Shown: positions 51,726-59,939 of the stretch, piece by piece | Position numbering within the stretch: position 1 is the first letter of the stretch | Layout of the letters: every line of letters begins with the position of its first letter | From: Nocardioides sp. W7 | Lineage (GTDB): Bacteria; Actinomycetota; Actinomycetes; Propionibacteriales; Nocardioidaceae | Length of the DNA: 64,000 bases | Assembly (NCBI RefSeq): GCF_022919075.1 | Contig: NZ_CP095078.1 | Span: forward strand, 3,038,001-3,102,000 | Direction: 5' to 3' | Program-made: the position numbers and the translations under genes | The notes under the pieces: generated by a model | What the model saw: only the letters and a program-made list of their open reading frames with translations | What the model was told of the DNA's origin: nothing | Database searches by the model: none

Positions 51726-51926
51726 ATGAGGGTCGTGGCCGACCTCGGCCTGTGTCAGGGCCACCAGATGTGCACCGGCGAGGCGCCCGACGTCTTCGCC
51801 TTCGACGACGACACCGACCTGGTGGTCGTCACCTTGGAGCACCCCGACGAGTCCCTGCGCCCGCAGGTGGAGTCGGCCGTGAAGTACTGCCCGGCGATGG
51901 CGCTGAGCATCGAGGAGGAAGCATGA
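51726..51926 (+). CDS. Ferredoxin, single-cluster [3Fe-4S] type
   Basis: A 66-residue ferredoxin. Cluster ligands are C9 and C15 in LCQGHQMC and C54 in VKYCPAMALSI, with His replacing the second Cys (C-x2-H-x2-C...C-P); this marks the P450-partner ferredoxins. It should carry electrons to CYP51 and perhaps the CYP123-like enzyme. Corresponds to Rv0763c. The stop overlaps the next ATG. It is detached from cyp51 by repeat B. Confidence 0.93.
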   Translation: MRVVADLGLCQGHQMCTGEAPDVFAFDDDTDLVVVTLEHPDESLRPQVESAVKYCPAMALSIEEEA

Positions 51927-52537
51927 GTTCGACCCCGACCCTTTCCCGGGCAGAGATCGACGAGTTCTGGGAGTCCTGGCTCGAGATCAACCGGGAGGCC
52001 GAGCGCACCGGCGACTGGCGCGTGATGGCGGAGTGGTACGCCGAGGACGCGACGTACGGCTGGATGCTCACGCCCGACGAGCACTTCATGGCCGTGGGCC
52101 GCGACCAGATCCGCGACTGGGCCATCGGCATCGAGATGGACGGCTTCGACGGCTGGCACTACGACTACCAGGCCACCGTTGTCGACGAGAAGAACGCGAT
52201 GATCGTCGGCTTCTGGAAGCAGCGCTCGGGGCTCACCGACGACGCGACGGGCCGGGAGTTCGAGGTGCCGGGTCTCGGCGGAAGCTGGTTCGGCGTCGAG
52301 CGGCAGTCCGACGGTGAGCTGAAGTTCTCCTGGCAGCGCGACTGGTTCGACTTCGGGGCGATGGCGCACACGATGGGCGCGGTCCTGAAGTCCGGCAAGG
52401 CGCCGGAATCGCTGCACGCGCGGCTGAAGGTGTTCGGTCTCGAGGTGCCCGGCCACTACCGGCCCGAGGACCTGCCGTCGCCGGTGTGGCCGCCGCCCGT
52501 CGAGGCGGGCGAGTTCGTCACCCAGGACCCGGCGTGA
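51923..52537 (+). CDS. NTF2/SnoaL-like protein of the CYP51 operon
   Basis: A 204-residue protein with an N-terminal NTF2-like cone fold: EIDEFWESWLEINREAERTGDWRVMAEWYAEDATYGWMLTPDEHFMAVGRDQIRDWAIG is the helical opening and first strands. Such folds include steroid isomerases and SnoaL cyclases, but no catalytic set is certain here. It overlaps the ferredoxin stop and the aldehyde dehydrogenase start by four bases each. Its position matches Rv0762c. A role in handling a sterol-like intermediate is inferred. Confidence 0.75.
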   Translation: MSSTPTLSRAEIDEFWESWLEINREAERTGDWRVMAEWYAEDATYGWMLTPDEHFMAVGRDQIRDWAIGIEMDGFDGWHYDYQATVVDEKNAMIVGFWKQRSGLTDDATGREFEVPGLGGSWFGVERQSDGELKFSWQRDWFDFGAMAHTMGAVLKSGKAPESLHARLKVFGLEVPGHYRPEDLPSPVWPPPVEAGEFVTQDPA

Positions 52538-53991
52538 GCGCGCTTCCCGCGCCGCAGCTGCTGGTCGACGGCAAGCTGAGCGGTGCCAGCGACGGGGCGA
52601 CGTACCCGATCCTGAACCCGGCCACGGGCGCCGAGATCGGGCAGGCCCCGGACGCCACCGCCGCCGACGTGGACGCGGCCATCGCCGCCGCCCGCCGCGC
52701 CTTCGACGAGACCGACTGGTCGACCGACACCGAGCTGCGGGTCCGTTGCCTGCGCCAGCTGCACGAGGCGCTGCTCGGCGAGGCCGAGGAGTTCCGGGCG
52801 CTGACCACGGCCGAGGTCGGGATGCCGGGCTTCATGATGGGCGCGGCCGGTTTCGACGTGCCGGTCGCGAGCCTGAAGTGGGTCACCGACCTCGCCGAGT
52901 CCTACGAGTTCGAGACCGACCTCGGCGTGGCCGAGCCGATGGGGATCCCCTCGCGGCGCACCGTGCGACGCGAGGCGGTCGGGGTGGTCGCGGCGATCAC
53001 GCCGTGGAACGTCCCCACCCAGATCAACCTGGCCAAGGTCGGTCCGGCGCTCGCCGCCGGCTGCACGGTGGTCCTCAAGCCCGCACCCGACACCCCGTGG
53101 GTCGCCGCTGAGCTGGGACGCCTGGTCGCCGAGCACACCGACATCCCGGCGGGCGTCTTCAACGTCGTCACGCCGCTGTCGAACGAGGTCGCCGCGCAGC
53201 TGACCTCCGACCCGCGGGTCGACATGGTCTCGTTCACCGGATCGACGAACACCGGCCGGGCGATCATGGCCGCGGCGGCGCCGACGCTGAAGCGGGTCTT
53301 CCTCGAGCTCGGTGGCAAGTCCGCCGCGATCGCGCTCGACGACGCCGACGTGGCGGCCGTCGCCGGTGCGACCGCCTTCACCGCCTGCATCCACGCCGGC
53401 CAGGGCTGCGCGATCACCACCCGGCTGCTCGTCCCGCGGGCGAAGTACGACGAGGCGGTGCAGGTCGCCGCCGCCACCATGGAGTCGATCGGGGCCAAGG
53501 ACCCGGCCGACCCGGGCGCGATCTGCGGCCCGGTGATCTCGCAGGTGCAGCGCGACCGCGTCGCGTCGTACCTCCGGCTGGCCGAGGAGGAGGGCGGCAC
53601 GTTCGCCACCGGCGGGCACGTCATCGAGCAGGACGGCTACTGGATCGAGCCGACCGTCATCGCCGGTCTCGACAACTCCTCGCGGCTCGCGCAGGAGGAG
53701 ATCTTCGGCCCGGTGCTCGTCGTCATCCCGCACGACGGCGACGACGACGCGGTCCGGATCGCCAACGACTCGGCGTACGGCCTCTCCGGCTCCGTCGACT
53801 CCGGCTCGCTGGAGCGGGCCAAGGCGGTCGCCGCCCGGATCCGCACCGGCACGCTCGCCGTCAACGGCGGCGTGTGGTTCAGCCCGGACGCGCCGTTCGG
53901 CGGCTACAAGCAGTCCGGCCTCGGCCGGGAGATGGGCGTCGCCGGGTTCGAGGAGTACCTCGAGACCAAGACCATCGCCGAGCCCGCGTGA
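52534..53991 (+). CDS. Aldehyde dehydrogenase (AldA-like)
   Basis: A 485-residue NAD(P)-dependent aldehyde dehydrogenase. AAITPWNVPTQINLAKVGPALAAGCTVVLKPAPDTP binds cofactor; VFLELGGKSAAIALDDAD holds the general base Glu; HAGQGCAITTRLLV holds the nucleophilic Cys; EEIFGPVLVVIP is the C-terminal block. GTG start overlaps the previous stop. It matches Rv0768 by neighbours. May oxidise an aldehyde released by P450 chemistry. Its stop codon lies in a hairpin (53988-54014). Confidence 0.94.
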   Translation: MSALPAPQLLVDGKLSGASDGATYPILNPATGAEIGQAPDATAADVDAAIAAARRAFDETDWSTDTELRVRCLRQLHEALLGEAEEFRALTTAEVGMPGFMMGAAGFDVPVASLKWVTDLAESYEFETDLGVAEPMGIPSRRTVRREAVGVVAAITPWNVPTQINLAKVGPALAAGCTVVLKPAPDTPWVAAELGRLVAEHTDIPAGVFNVVTPLSNEVAAQLTSDPRVDMVSFTGSTNTGRAIMAAAAPTLKRVFLELGGKSAAIALDDADVAAVAGATAFTACIHAGQGCAITTRLLVPRAKYDEAVQVAAATMESIGAKDPADPGAICGPVISQVQRDRVASYLRLAEEEGGTFATGGHVIEQDGYWIEPTVIAGLDNSSRLAQEEIFGPVLVVIPHDGDDDAVRIANDSAYGLSGSVDSGSLERAKAVAARIRTGTLAVNGGVWFSPDAPFGGYKQSGLGREMGVAGFEEYLETKTIAEPA

Positions 53992-54014
53992 CACCGAGCG
54001 GAGCTCGGGGTCAC
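53988..54014. terminator. Hairpin at the end of the aldehyde dehydrogenase gene
   Basis: GTGAC-A-CCGAGC and GCTCGG-G-GTCAC pair around GGA with one A/G mismatch. It contains the stop codon and lacks a U-run; may attenuate or separate the two halves of the operon. Confidence 0.4.
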
Positions 54015-54028
54015 GAGAACGGGCGCAG

Positions 54029-54090
54029 GTTGAGGAGCGTCGACGCAGACCGGCGCGCAGCGACGGGCTGCGTGACGCGTCTCGAAACCC
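54029..54090. repeat. Family A-like repeat between operon halves
   Basis: AGGTTGAGGAGCGTCGACG near the left end and GACGCGTCTCGAAACCC near the right end form an imperfect inverted pair like the repeats at 37985-38204. Inserted between the aldehyde dehydrogenase and SDR genes. Confidence 0.5.
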
Positions 54091-54112
54091 AGTCAGGAAA
54101 CGGAGCACACAG

Positions 54113-54865
54113 GTGAGCAGCAGGTTCGAGAACAAGGTCGTCGTCGTCACCGGCGCGGCACAGGGCATCGGCGAGGCCTACGCCAAGGCGCTCGGCGCCG
54201 AGGGCGCGTCGGTCGTGGTGGCCGACCTGAACACCGAGTCCGGCGAGCGGGTGGCCAAGGAGATCGAGGCGGCGGGCGGTACGGCGATGTTCGTGCGCAC
54301 CGACGTCTCCTCGGCCGAGTCGGCGACGGCGCTGGTCGAGCAGGTGACCGCGGCGTACGGCGGCATCGACGGGCTGGTCAACAACGCCGCGATCTACGGC
54401 GAGATGCAGTTCGACCTGCTGATCAGCGTCGACTGGGACTACTACAAGAAGTTCATGAGCGTGAACATGGACGGCGCGCTGGTGATGACCCGGGCGGTGT
54501 GGAAGGTCATGCAGAAGCGCGGCGGCGGCTCGATCGTCAACCAGTCCAGCACCGCGGCGTACCTCTACTCCGGCTTCTACGGCCTGGCCAAGGTCGGCGT
54601 GAACGGCCTGACCCAGCAGCTGGCCCACGAGGTCGGCGGGATGAACATCCGCGTCAACGCGATCGCCCCCGGCCCGACCGACACCGCGGCGACCCGCACC
54701 CAGGCCGGCGACGCGGCCAAGGACCTGGTGAAGAACCTGGCGCTGAAGCGGATGGGTCAGCCCGAGGACATGGTCGGCGCCTGCCTGTTCCTGCTCTCGG
54801 ACGAGTCGTCGTGGGTGACCGGTCAGATCATCGCCGTCGACGGCGGACAGACCTTCCGCGCATGA
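54113..54865 (+). CDS. Short-chain dehydrogenase/reductase (Rv0769-like)
   Basis: A 250-residue classical SDR. VVVVTGAAQGIGEAYAKALGAEG, LVNNAAIYGEMQ, SIVNQSSTAAYLYSGFYGLAKVGVNGL (Ser, Tyr, Lys) and VNAIAPGPTDTAATRT are visible. The GTG follows AGGAAACGGAG. Its stop overlaps the next ATG. Part of the second half of the CYP51-type locus; substrate unknown. Confidence 0.92.
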   Translation: MSSRFENKVVVVTGAAQGIGEAYAKALGAEGASVVVADLNTESGERVAKEIEAAGGTAMFVRTDVSSAESATALVEQVTAAYGGIDGLVNNAAIYGEMQFDLLISVDWDYYKKFMSVNMDGALVMTRAVWKVMQKRGGGSIVNQSSTAAYLYSGFYGLAKVGVNGLTQQLAHEVGGMNIRVNAIAPGPTDTAATRTQAGDAAKDLVKNLALKRMGQPEDMVGACLFLLSDESSWVTGQIIAVDGGQTFRA

Positions 54866-55692
54866 CGTCCGTCGGCTTCGTGGGCCTCGGCATGATCGGC
54901 AAGCCGATGGCGCTGACGCTGGCCCGCTCCGAGCTCGACCTGTTCGTGTACGACGTCGTCCCCGAGCCGCTGGCCGAGCTCGAGGCGGCCGGTGCGAAGA
55001 CGGTCGGCAGCGTGGCCGAGCTGGCCCGCTCGGTCGACGTACTCTGCGTGATGGTGCGCGACGACGACCAGGTGCGCGAGGTGCTCGGCGAGGTGCTGGG
55101 GGTCGCGGGGGACCGGCTCACGGTCGTCATCCACTCCACGGTCGCGCCCGGCACCCCGGCCGAGCTGGAGGACACCGCCGCGCGGCACGGGGTCCGCATC
55201 GTCGACGCCCCGGTCAGCGGCGGCCCGACCGGCGCGGCCGAGGGCACCCTGGCGATCATGGTCGGCGGCACCGAGGACGCCTTCGCGGCGGCCCTGCCGG
55301 CGCTGGAGGTGATGGGCAGCAAGGTGGTGCACGCGGGCGGGATCGGCGCGGGCACGAAGTTCAAGCTGGCCCGCAACATGATGCACTTCGTCTCCTTCAC
55401 CGCCGCCACCGAGGCGATGCGGCTGGCGGAGGCGGCGGGACTGTCCCTGAGGGACCTGGGCGCCGTGGTGCGCCACACCGACGCGATCACCGGTGGCCCG
55501 GGCGCGATCATCCTGCGCGACACCACCGCGCCCATCGACCCGGCCGACTTCTGGCACGGCGTGATGACGCACGTGGTCGCGCTGGGCGAGAAGGACCTCG
55601 GCTTCGCGATCGAGCTGGCCGAGCAGCTGGACATCGACGTACCCCTCGCGCGGCAGGCGCGCGAGCGGCTGGCGAAGGGACTGGGACTGTGA
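54862..55692 (+). CDS. NAD(P)-dependent 3-hydroxyacid dehydrogenase family protein (Rv0770-like)
   Basis: A 276-residue beta-hydroxyacid dehydrogenase. Rossmann motif SVGFVGLGMIGKPMALTLARS, substrate loop DAPVSGGPTGAAEGTLAIMVGG, and GAGTKFKLARNMMHF with the catalytic Lys identify the HIBADH family. It overlaps both neighbours by four bases. Oxidises a short hydroxyacid or reduces a semialdehyde; substrate not predictable. Confidence 0.9.
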   Translation: MTSVGFVGLGMIGKPMALTLARSELDLFVYDVVPEPLAELEAAGAKTVGSVAELARSVDVLCVMVRDDDQVREVLGEVLGVAGDRLTVVIHSTVAPGTPAELEDTAARHGVRIVDAPVSGGPTGAAEGTLAIMVGGTEDAFAAALPALEVMGSKVVHAGGIGAGTKFKLARNMMHFVSFTAATEAMRLAEAAGLSLRDLGAVVRHTDAITGGPGAIILRDTTAPIDPADFWHGVMTHVVALGEKDLGFAIELAEQLDIDVPLARQARERLAKGLGL

Positions 55693-56105
55693 GCGACGGA
55701 GCCGGCAAGTTCGACGAGCTCCCCGAGACCCGCCGGCGCGGGCTGGAGAAGATGGAGGAGGTCTACGGCTTCGAGATGACCGACGGCACCGGCGACTTCT
55801 TCCGCTACACCGCCGACCACCTCTTCGCCGACATCTGGAACCGTCCGGGCCTGTCCAACCGGGACCGCCGGCTGCTGCTGATCGGGCTGCTCACGGGCTC
55901 GGGCGGCCAGGACGTGCTGACCATCCAGATCCCCGCCGCGTACGCCGCCGGTGAGCTCGACGACGCGGCCCTGCGCGAGATCACCATCCTGATGTGCCAC
56001 TACGCCGGCTGGCCGATCGGCTCGCGGATCAACGCCATCGTCGAGGACACCATCGCCAAGGCGGCCAAGAAGCGGGCTCGCGAGGAGTCTGCGGACCAGG
56101 GCTGA
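55689..56105 (+). CDS. Carboxymuconolactone decarboxylase family protein (Rv0771-like)
   Basis: A 138-residue all-helical AhpD/CMD-fold protein. GDFFRYTADHLFADIWNRPGLSNRDRRLLLIGLLT and LREITILMCHYAGWPIGSRINAIVED are the CMD blocks. The redox C-x-x-C of AhpD is absent; C-H-Y-A-G-W-P with one Cys and His matches the gamma-carboxymuconolactone decarboxylase branch. Last gene of the operon; followed by a 57-bp repeat. Function in this operon unknown. Confidence 0.88.
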   Translation: MSDGAGKFDELPETRRRGLEKMEEVYGFEMTDGTGDFFRYTADHLFADIWNRPGLSNRDRRLLLIGLLTGSGGQDVLTIQIPAAYAAGELDDAALREITILMCHYAGWPIGSRINAIVEDTIAKAAKKRAREESADQG

Positions 56106-56108
56106 GCG

Positions 56109-56165
56109 CGACCCGTCACTTGCTCGGCACTTTTCGCGGTGTGTCGACGAAGCATTGACGGGTCG
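56109..56165 (+). repeat. 57-bp repeat, family C, copy 1
   Basis: Begins CGACCCGTCA and ends TGACGGGTCG, a perfect 10-bp terminal inverted repeat. Same orientation as copy 2 and the same length as both other copies. Confidence 0.85.
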
Positions 56166-56203
56166 ACCGGCCGACGTGCCGTGCCGACCCGCCAATGCGC
56201 GGG

Positions 56204-57622
56204 TCAGCCGCCCAGGCGCTCGGGCTGGGCCGTGGCGAGCAGGGCCTCGCGGTCCTCCGGGAGCACGAAGCCCGCGGCGACCACGGCGTCGGCGGAATCC
56301 TCGAAGGCGGTGAGGTACGACGTCCGGTCGGCGTGGCGCTCGGCCAGCCGGCCCGCGGGCAGCGGCGTGGTCGTGCCGAACAGCAGGCAGGTGAGCGGCC
56401 CGTCGGGGGCGGGATCCCCGGAGAGCACGTCGACGGGCACGTCGACCAACGGGGTGCGGATGCCGCCGCGGACGATCCCGTCGCGGTCGCGGACGTAGGT
56501 GCCGTCTCGGACCGTCAGCCGGTCAGCCGTCGGCGGCGCCGTACCGTCGCGGACCCAGCCGTCCAGGGCACGCAGGGCGGCCTTGGCGACCAGGTGGTGC
56601 GGCCCGTCGTTGATCGGCAGCGGGCACCCGAGGGTGTCCGCCACCGGGCCGAGCGAGTAGGCATCGGCATGGGCGGTGCCCGCGACCTCCCACAGCCGGA
56701 ACGTCGCGGAGTCGGGCTGGCGGGCCGGGAGGTAGTTGAGCACCCCGACGACGTCGGTCTCGGTCTCGAGGGTCAGGACCGGTACGTCGAGGTCGTCGCG
56801 GATCAGGGTCGGCTCACCACTGAGGGTGGAGGCGATGTCGATGGCGCCACCGGTGCCACTGAGGGGCGCGCTCGCGCCCCCGCGGCTGTGCACCAGGAAC
56901 CCGTCGAAGGCGTCGCTCAGCGGCTGGACGCCGTTGGCGTAGGTCGTGAGCGCGAACCCCGACTGCGACTCGCCGATCGCGAGCACCCGCTCGGGCTCGA
57001 GAGTGCCGAGGAGGTCGCCGCCCCGGACGGCTGCCGCGGCCTGGGTGTAGATGTCGTAGGAGTACTCGTCCCCGGGATGGTGCAGGTCGTCGTACCGCTC
57101 GGGATCGAGCGCGCGCAGTCCCTTCCCGGCGCCGGCGGCCTCGCTGACGGGGGTGGAGACCGCGACCCGGCCGCCCTCCACGCCGACGTGCTGCGCCGAG
57201 ACGCCCACCCAGGCGTAGCCGCCGCGCAGGATCTCGTCGGCCAGGTAGGTCCAGTCCGGGGCGGCGTCGAAGCCGCCACTGACGTTGAGCCACTCGACCA
57301 GGACCGTCCCGTTGAACTCCTTCGCCGGTGGCATCCGGGTCAGCACCCGGGTGCGGTAGCCCAGCGAGCGCGCCGGTGTCAGGTCGAACCGGCCGTCGGC
57401 GCTCCGCGTGCCGGAGTACGACGTCGCCGTACCTTCGAGCAGGAGCTCGTCCTCCGTCCAGCCCGCCGGGAGCGGGATGTCCTTGGCCCCGGCCAGGAAG
57501 GGGCCGTCGCCCCCCGAGATCCGGCCGGGTCCGGAGCGTTCCTCAGAGCTCGGCTCGCCGGGGTCGGAGGAGCAGGCGGGCAGCGCGAGGAGCAGCAGGA
57601 TCAGGGCGAGTGCGCGGTTCAC
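56204..57622 (-). CDS. Secreted alpha/beta hydrolase-domain lipoprotein
   Basis: A 472-residue lipoprotein (MNRALALILLLLALPAC, lipobox L-P-A-C, C17). The body matches a large alpha/beta-hydrolase-domain family seen in actinobacteria: VLVEWLNVSGGFDAAPDWTYLADEILRGGYAWVGVSAQHVG, nucleophile motif AIGESQSGFALTTYANGVQPL, and LWEVAGTAHADAYSLGP with the catalytic His. It is transcribed against both flanking operons and flanked by 57-bp repeats. Substrate unknown; an exported esterase is likely. Confidence 0.82.
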   Translation of the reverse strand: MNRALALILLLLALPACSSDPGEPSSEERSGPGRISGGDGPFLAGAKDIPLPAGWTEDELLLEGTATSYSGTRSADGRFDLTPARSLGYRTRVLTRMPPAKEFNGTVLVEWLNVSGGFDAAPDWTYLADEILRGGYAWVGVSAQHVGVEGGRVAVSTPVSEAAGAGKGLRALDPERYDDLHHPGDEYSYDIYTQAAAAVRGGDLLGTLEPERVLAIGESQSGFALTTYANGVQPLSDAFDGFLVHSRGGASAPLSGTGGAIDIASTLSGEPTLIRDDLDVPVLTLETETDVVGVLNYLPARQPDSATFRLWEVAGTAHADAYSLGPVADTLGCPLPINDGPHHLVAKAALRALDGWVRDGTAPPTADRLTVRDGTYVRDRDGIVRGGIRTPLVDVPVDVLSGDPAPDGPLTCLLFGTTTPLPAGRLAERHADRTSYLTAFEDSADAVVAAGFVLPEDREALLATAQPERLGG

Positions 57623-57661
57623 CCGGACAACATAGAGCCCTCAACGACTTTGCGCTGGGCG

Positions 57662-57718
57662 CGACCCGTCACTCGCTCGGCACTTTTGGCGGTGTGTCGG
57701 CGAAGCATTGACGGGTCG
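57662..57718 (+). repeat. 57-bp repeat, family C, copy 2
   Basis: Differs from copy 1 at only a few bases; same 10-bp terminal inverted repeat and same orientation. Confidence 0.85.
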
Positions 57719-57759
57719 GGCGCCCGACCGGCGGCGGCCCCGGCGCCCACCCCGCAGAT

Positions 57760-57816
57760 CGACCCGTCAATCGCTCGTCGACACGCCGCGAAAGTTGCCG
57801 AGCCAGTGACGGGTCG
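57760..57816 (-). repeat. 57-bp repeat, family C, copy 3 (inverted)
   Basis: The reverse complement aligns without gaps to copies 1 and 2, with about eight substitutions. Ends eight bases before the TATGGT -10 of the MBL gene. Confidence 0.85.
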
Positions 57817-57823
57817 GCGGGGC

Positions 57824-57829
57824 TATGGT
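57824..57829 (+). promoter_or_regulatory. -10 element of leaderless MBL promoter
   Basis: TATGGT, seven bases before the ATG at 57837, no ribosome binding site. Confidence 0.5.
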
Positions 57830-57836
57830 CCCGCTC

Positions 57837-58781
57837 ATGCGTCTGAAGCTCGGCCGCCCCGATCTCGCCCGGCACGCGAACCGCTTCGACGTCCCGGAGG
57901 CGAGCGGAGACCACGGAGACCTGTCGGTCACCTTTCTCGGGGTCGCGAGCCTGCTCCTCGACGACGGCCGTACGGCGGTGCTCACCGACGGGTACTTCTC
58001 CCGGCCCTCGCTGCTCAGAATCGGTCTCGGGAAGGTCGCGCCCGACCGGGGTCGGATCGACGCGGCGCTGGCCCGGGCGGGCATCGGCCGGCTGGCCGCC
58101 GTGGTGCCGGTGCACACGCACGTCGACCACGCTCTCGACTCGGCGGTCGTCGCCGACCTGACCGGTGCCGAGCTGCTCGGAGGGGAGTCAGCCGCCAACG
58201 TCGGACGAGGGCACGGGCTGCCGGCCGACCGGATCCGGGTCGCCACGTCCGGCGAGACCGTGCGGTACGGCGACTTCTCGCTGACCCTGATCGAGTCGGA
58301 CCACTGCCCGCCGGACCGGTTCCCGGGCGCGATCACGGAGCCCGTCGTACCTCCGGTGAGCGCGAAGGCGTACCGCTGCGGCGAGGCCTGGTCGGTCCTC
58401 GTCGAGCACGCGAGCGGCCCGAGCGCGCTGGTCCAGGGGAGTGCGGGCTTCGTGCCGGGCGCCCTCGCGGGCCGGAGCGCCGAGGTCGCCTACCTGGGAG
58501 TGGGCCAGCTCGGCGTCCAGGACGAGGAGTACGTCCGCACCTACTGGGACGAGACCGTCGGGGCCGTCGGTGCCCGGCAGGTCGTGCTGATCCACTGGGA
58601 CGACTTCTTCCGGCCACTGGACCGCCCGCTCCGCGCCATGCCGTACGTCGGCGACGACCTCGACGCCACGGTGCGCGTGCTCGACGAGCTCGCGCACCGC
58701 GACGGGGTCGGCCTGCGGTTCCCGACGCTGTGGCGTCGCGAGGACCCCTGGGCTGCCGCTCAGCCCTCCAGCGAGGGGTAG
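57837..58781 (+). CDS. MBL-fold metal-dependent hydrolase
   Basis: A 314-residue metallo-beta-lactamase-fold protein. VVPVHTHVDHALDSAVVADLTGAELLGG is the HxHxDH-type zinc site. VTFLGVASLLLDDGRTAVLTDGYFSRP replaces the UlaG-type opening, FSLTLIESDHCPP supplies a further His, and VVLIHWDDFFRPL the last His/Asp. Related proteins hydrolyse lactones or phosphoesters. Leaderless start. The 3' end overlaps the convergent Old Yellow Enzyme gene by 22 bases. Confidence 0.85.
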   Translation: MRLKLGRPDLARHANRFDVPEASGDHGDLSVTFLGVASLLLDDGRTAVLTDGYFSRPSLLRIGLGKVAPDRGRIDAALARAGIGRLAAVVPVHTHVDHALDSAVVADLTGAELLGGESAANVGRGHGLPADRIRVATSGETVRYGDFSLTLIESDHCPPDRFPGAITEPVVPPVSAKAYRCGEAWSVLVEHASGPSALVQGSAGFVPGALAGRSAEVAYLGVGQLGVQDEEYVRTYWDETVGAVGARQVVLIHWDDFFRPLDRPLRAMPYVGDDLDATVRVLDELAHRDGVGLRFPTLWRREDPWAAAQPSSEG

Positions 58782-59830
58782 TCGGTGTAGCCCTCGGCGC
58801 CGCCGCCGTAGAAGGTGTCCGGGTTCGGCTCGTTGAGCTCGGCACCGCTCTGCCAACGGCTGGGCAGGTCGGGGTTGGCCAGGAAGAGCCGCCCGACCGC
58901 CACGGCGTCGGCGAGGTCCTTGTCGAGGATCTCCTGCGCGAACTCCCGCGTCGTCACCTCGCCGAACCCGTCGTTGGCGATCACCACGCCGCCGAAGGAG
59001 CGGCGCAGGTCCTGGACCAGGTCGAGCTTCGGGTCCGCCAGCACGCTGAGGTACGCCAGGCCCAGCGGGGCGATGCCCTCGACGAGCAGTGCGTACGTCT
59101 CCGCGACGTCGGCAGGGTCCTCCTCGGTGGCGCCCTGGATGTTGTGCGCGGGCGAGATCCGGATCCCGACGCGCTCCGGGCCGATCGCGTCGGCGACGGC
59201 GCGGGTGACCTCGAGCGCGAAGCGGACCCGGTTCTCGGGCGACCCGCCGTACTCGTCGGTGCGGTGGTTGGCGCCGGGCGCCAGGAACTGGTGGATCAGG
59301 TAGCCGTTCGCGGCGTGCACCTCGACCCCGTCGAGCCCGGCCTCGACCGCGTTGCGGGCGGCCTGCACGTAGCCCTCGACCACGCCGGGGATCTCGTCCA
59401 GCTCCAGGGCGCGCGGGGTCGGGTGCGGCTGCGGGCCCTCGGCGGTGAACATCTCGTTCGGCGCGGCGACCGCGCTCGGCGCGACGACCGGCTGCCCGCC
59501 GGTGTTGTCGGGGTGCGAGACCCGCCCGGCGTGCATCAGCTGGGCGACGATCCGGCCGCCGTTCGCGTGCACGGCGTCGGCGACACGGCGCCAGCCGGCG
59601 AGCTGCTCGTCGGAGTGGAAGCCGGGGGTGTCCAGGTAGCCCTGGCCCTCGGGGGTGGGCTGGCTGCCCTCGGTGATGATCAGGCCGGCGGAGGCACGCT
59701 GCGCGTAGTACTCCACCGCGAGGTCGCCGGGCACCGTGCCCTGGGCGCGGTTGCGGGTCAGCGGGGCCATCACGAGACGGTTGGGCAGCGTCCAGGCGCC
59801 GACGGTCAGGGGCTCGAAGAGATCGGCCAT
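58760..59830 (-). CDS. Old Yellow Enzyme family alkene reductase
   Basis: A 356-residue FMN enzyme that reduces activated C=C bonds with NAD(P)H. MADLFEPLTVGAWTLPNRLVMAPLTRNRAQ, IVAQLMHAGRVSH, GLDGVEVHAANGYLIHQFLAPGANHRTDEYGGSPENR and DAVAVGRLFLANPDLPSRW are classical OYE/NemA blocks; the HAAN pair binds the substrate carbonyl. The ATG follows AGGAGC. It lies downstream of, and in the same direction as, a WYL-domain regulator gene, which may control it. Confidence 0.94.
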   Translation of the reverse strand: MADLFEPLTVGAWTLPNRLVMAPLTRNRAQGTVPGDLAVEYYAQRASAGLIITEGSQPTPEGQGYLDTPGFHSDEQLAGWRRVADAVHANGGRIVAQLMHAGRVSHPDNTGGQPVVAPSAVAAPNEMFTAEGPQPHPTPRALELDEIPGVVEGYVQAARNAVEAGLDGVEVHAANGYLIHQFLAPGANHRTDEYGGSPENRVRFALEVTRAVADAIGPERVGIRISPAHNIQGATEEDPADVAETYALLVEGIAPLGLAYLSVLADPKLDLVQDLRRSFGGVVIANDGFGEVTTREFAQEILDKDLADAVAVGRLFLANPDLPSRWQSGAELNEPNPDTFYGGGAEGYTDYPSLEG

Positions 59831-59939
59831 GGGACAGCTCCTGTCGAAGATGGGGATCGTGCGGACCCTTGGCACAGCGGTCCCGCTCGGCCTGGTGTTC
59901 CGGGGGCCGGCGGTGAGGCTCCTCACCGTTTCGGACCGC

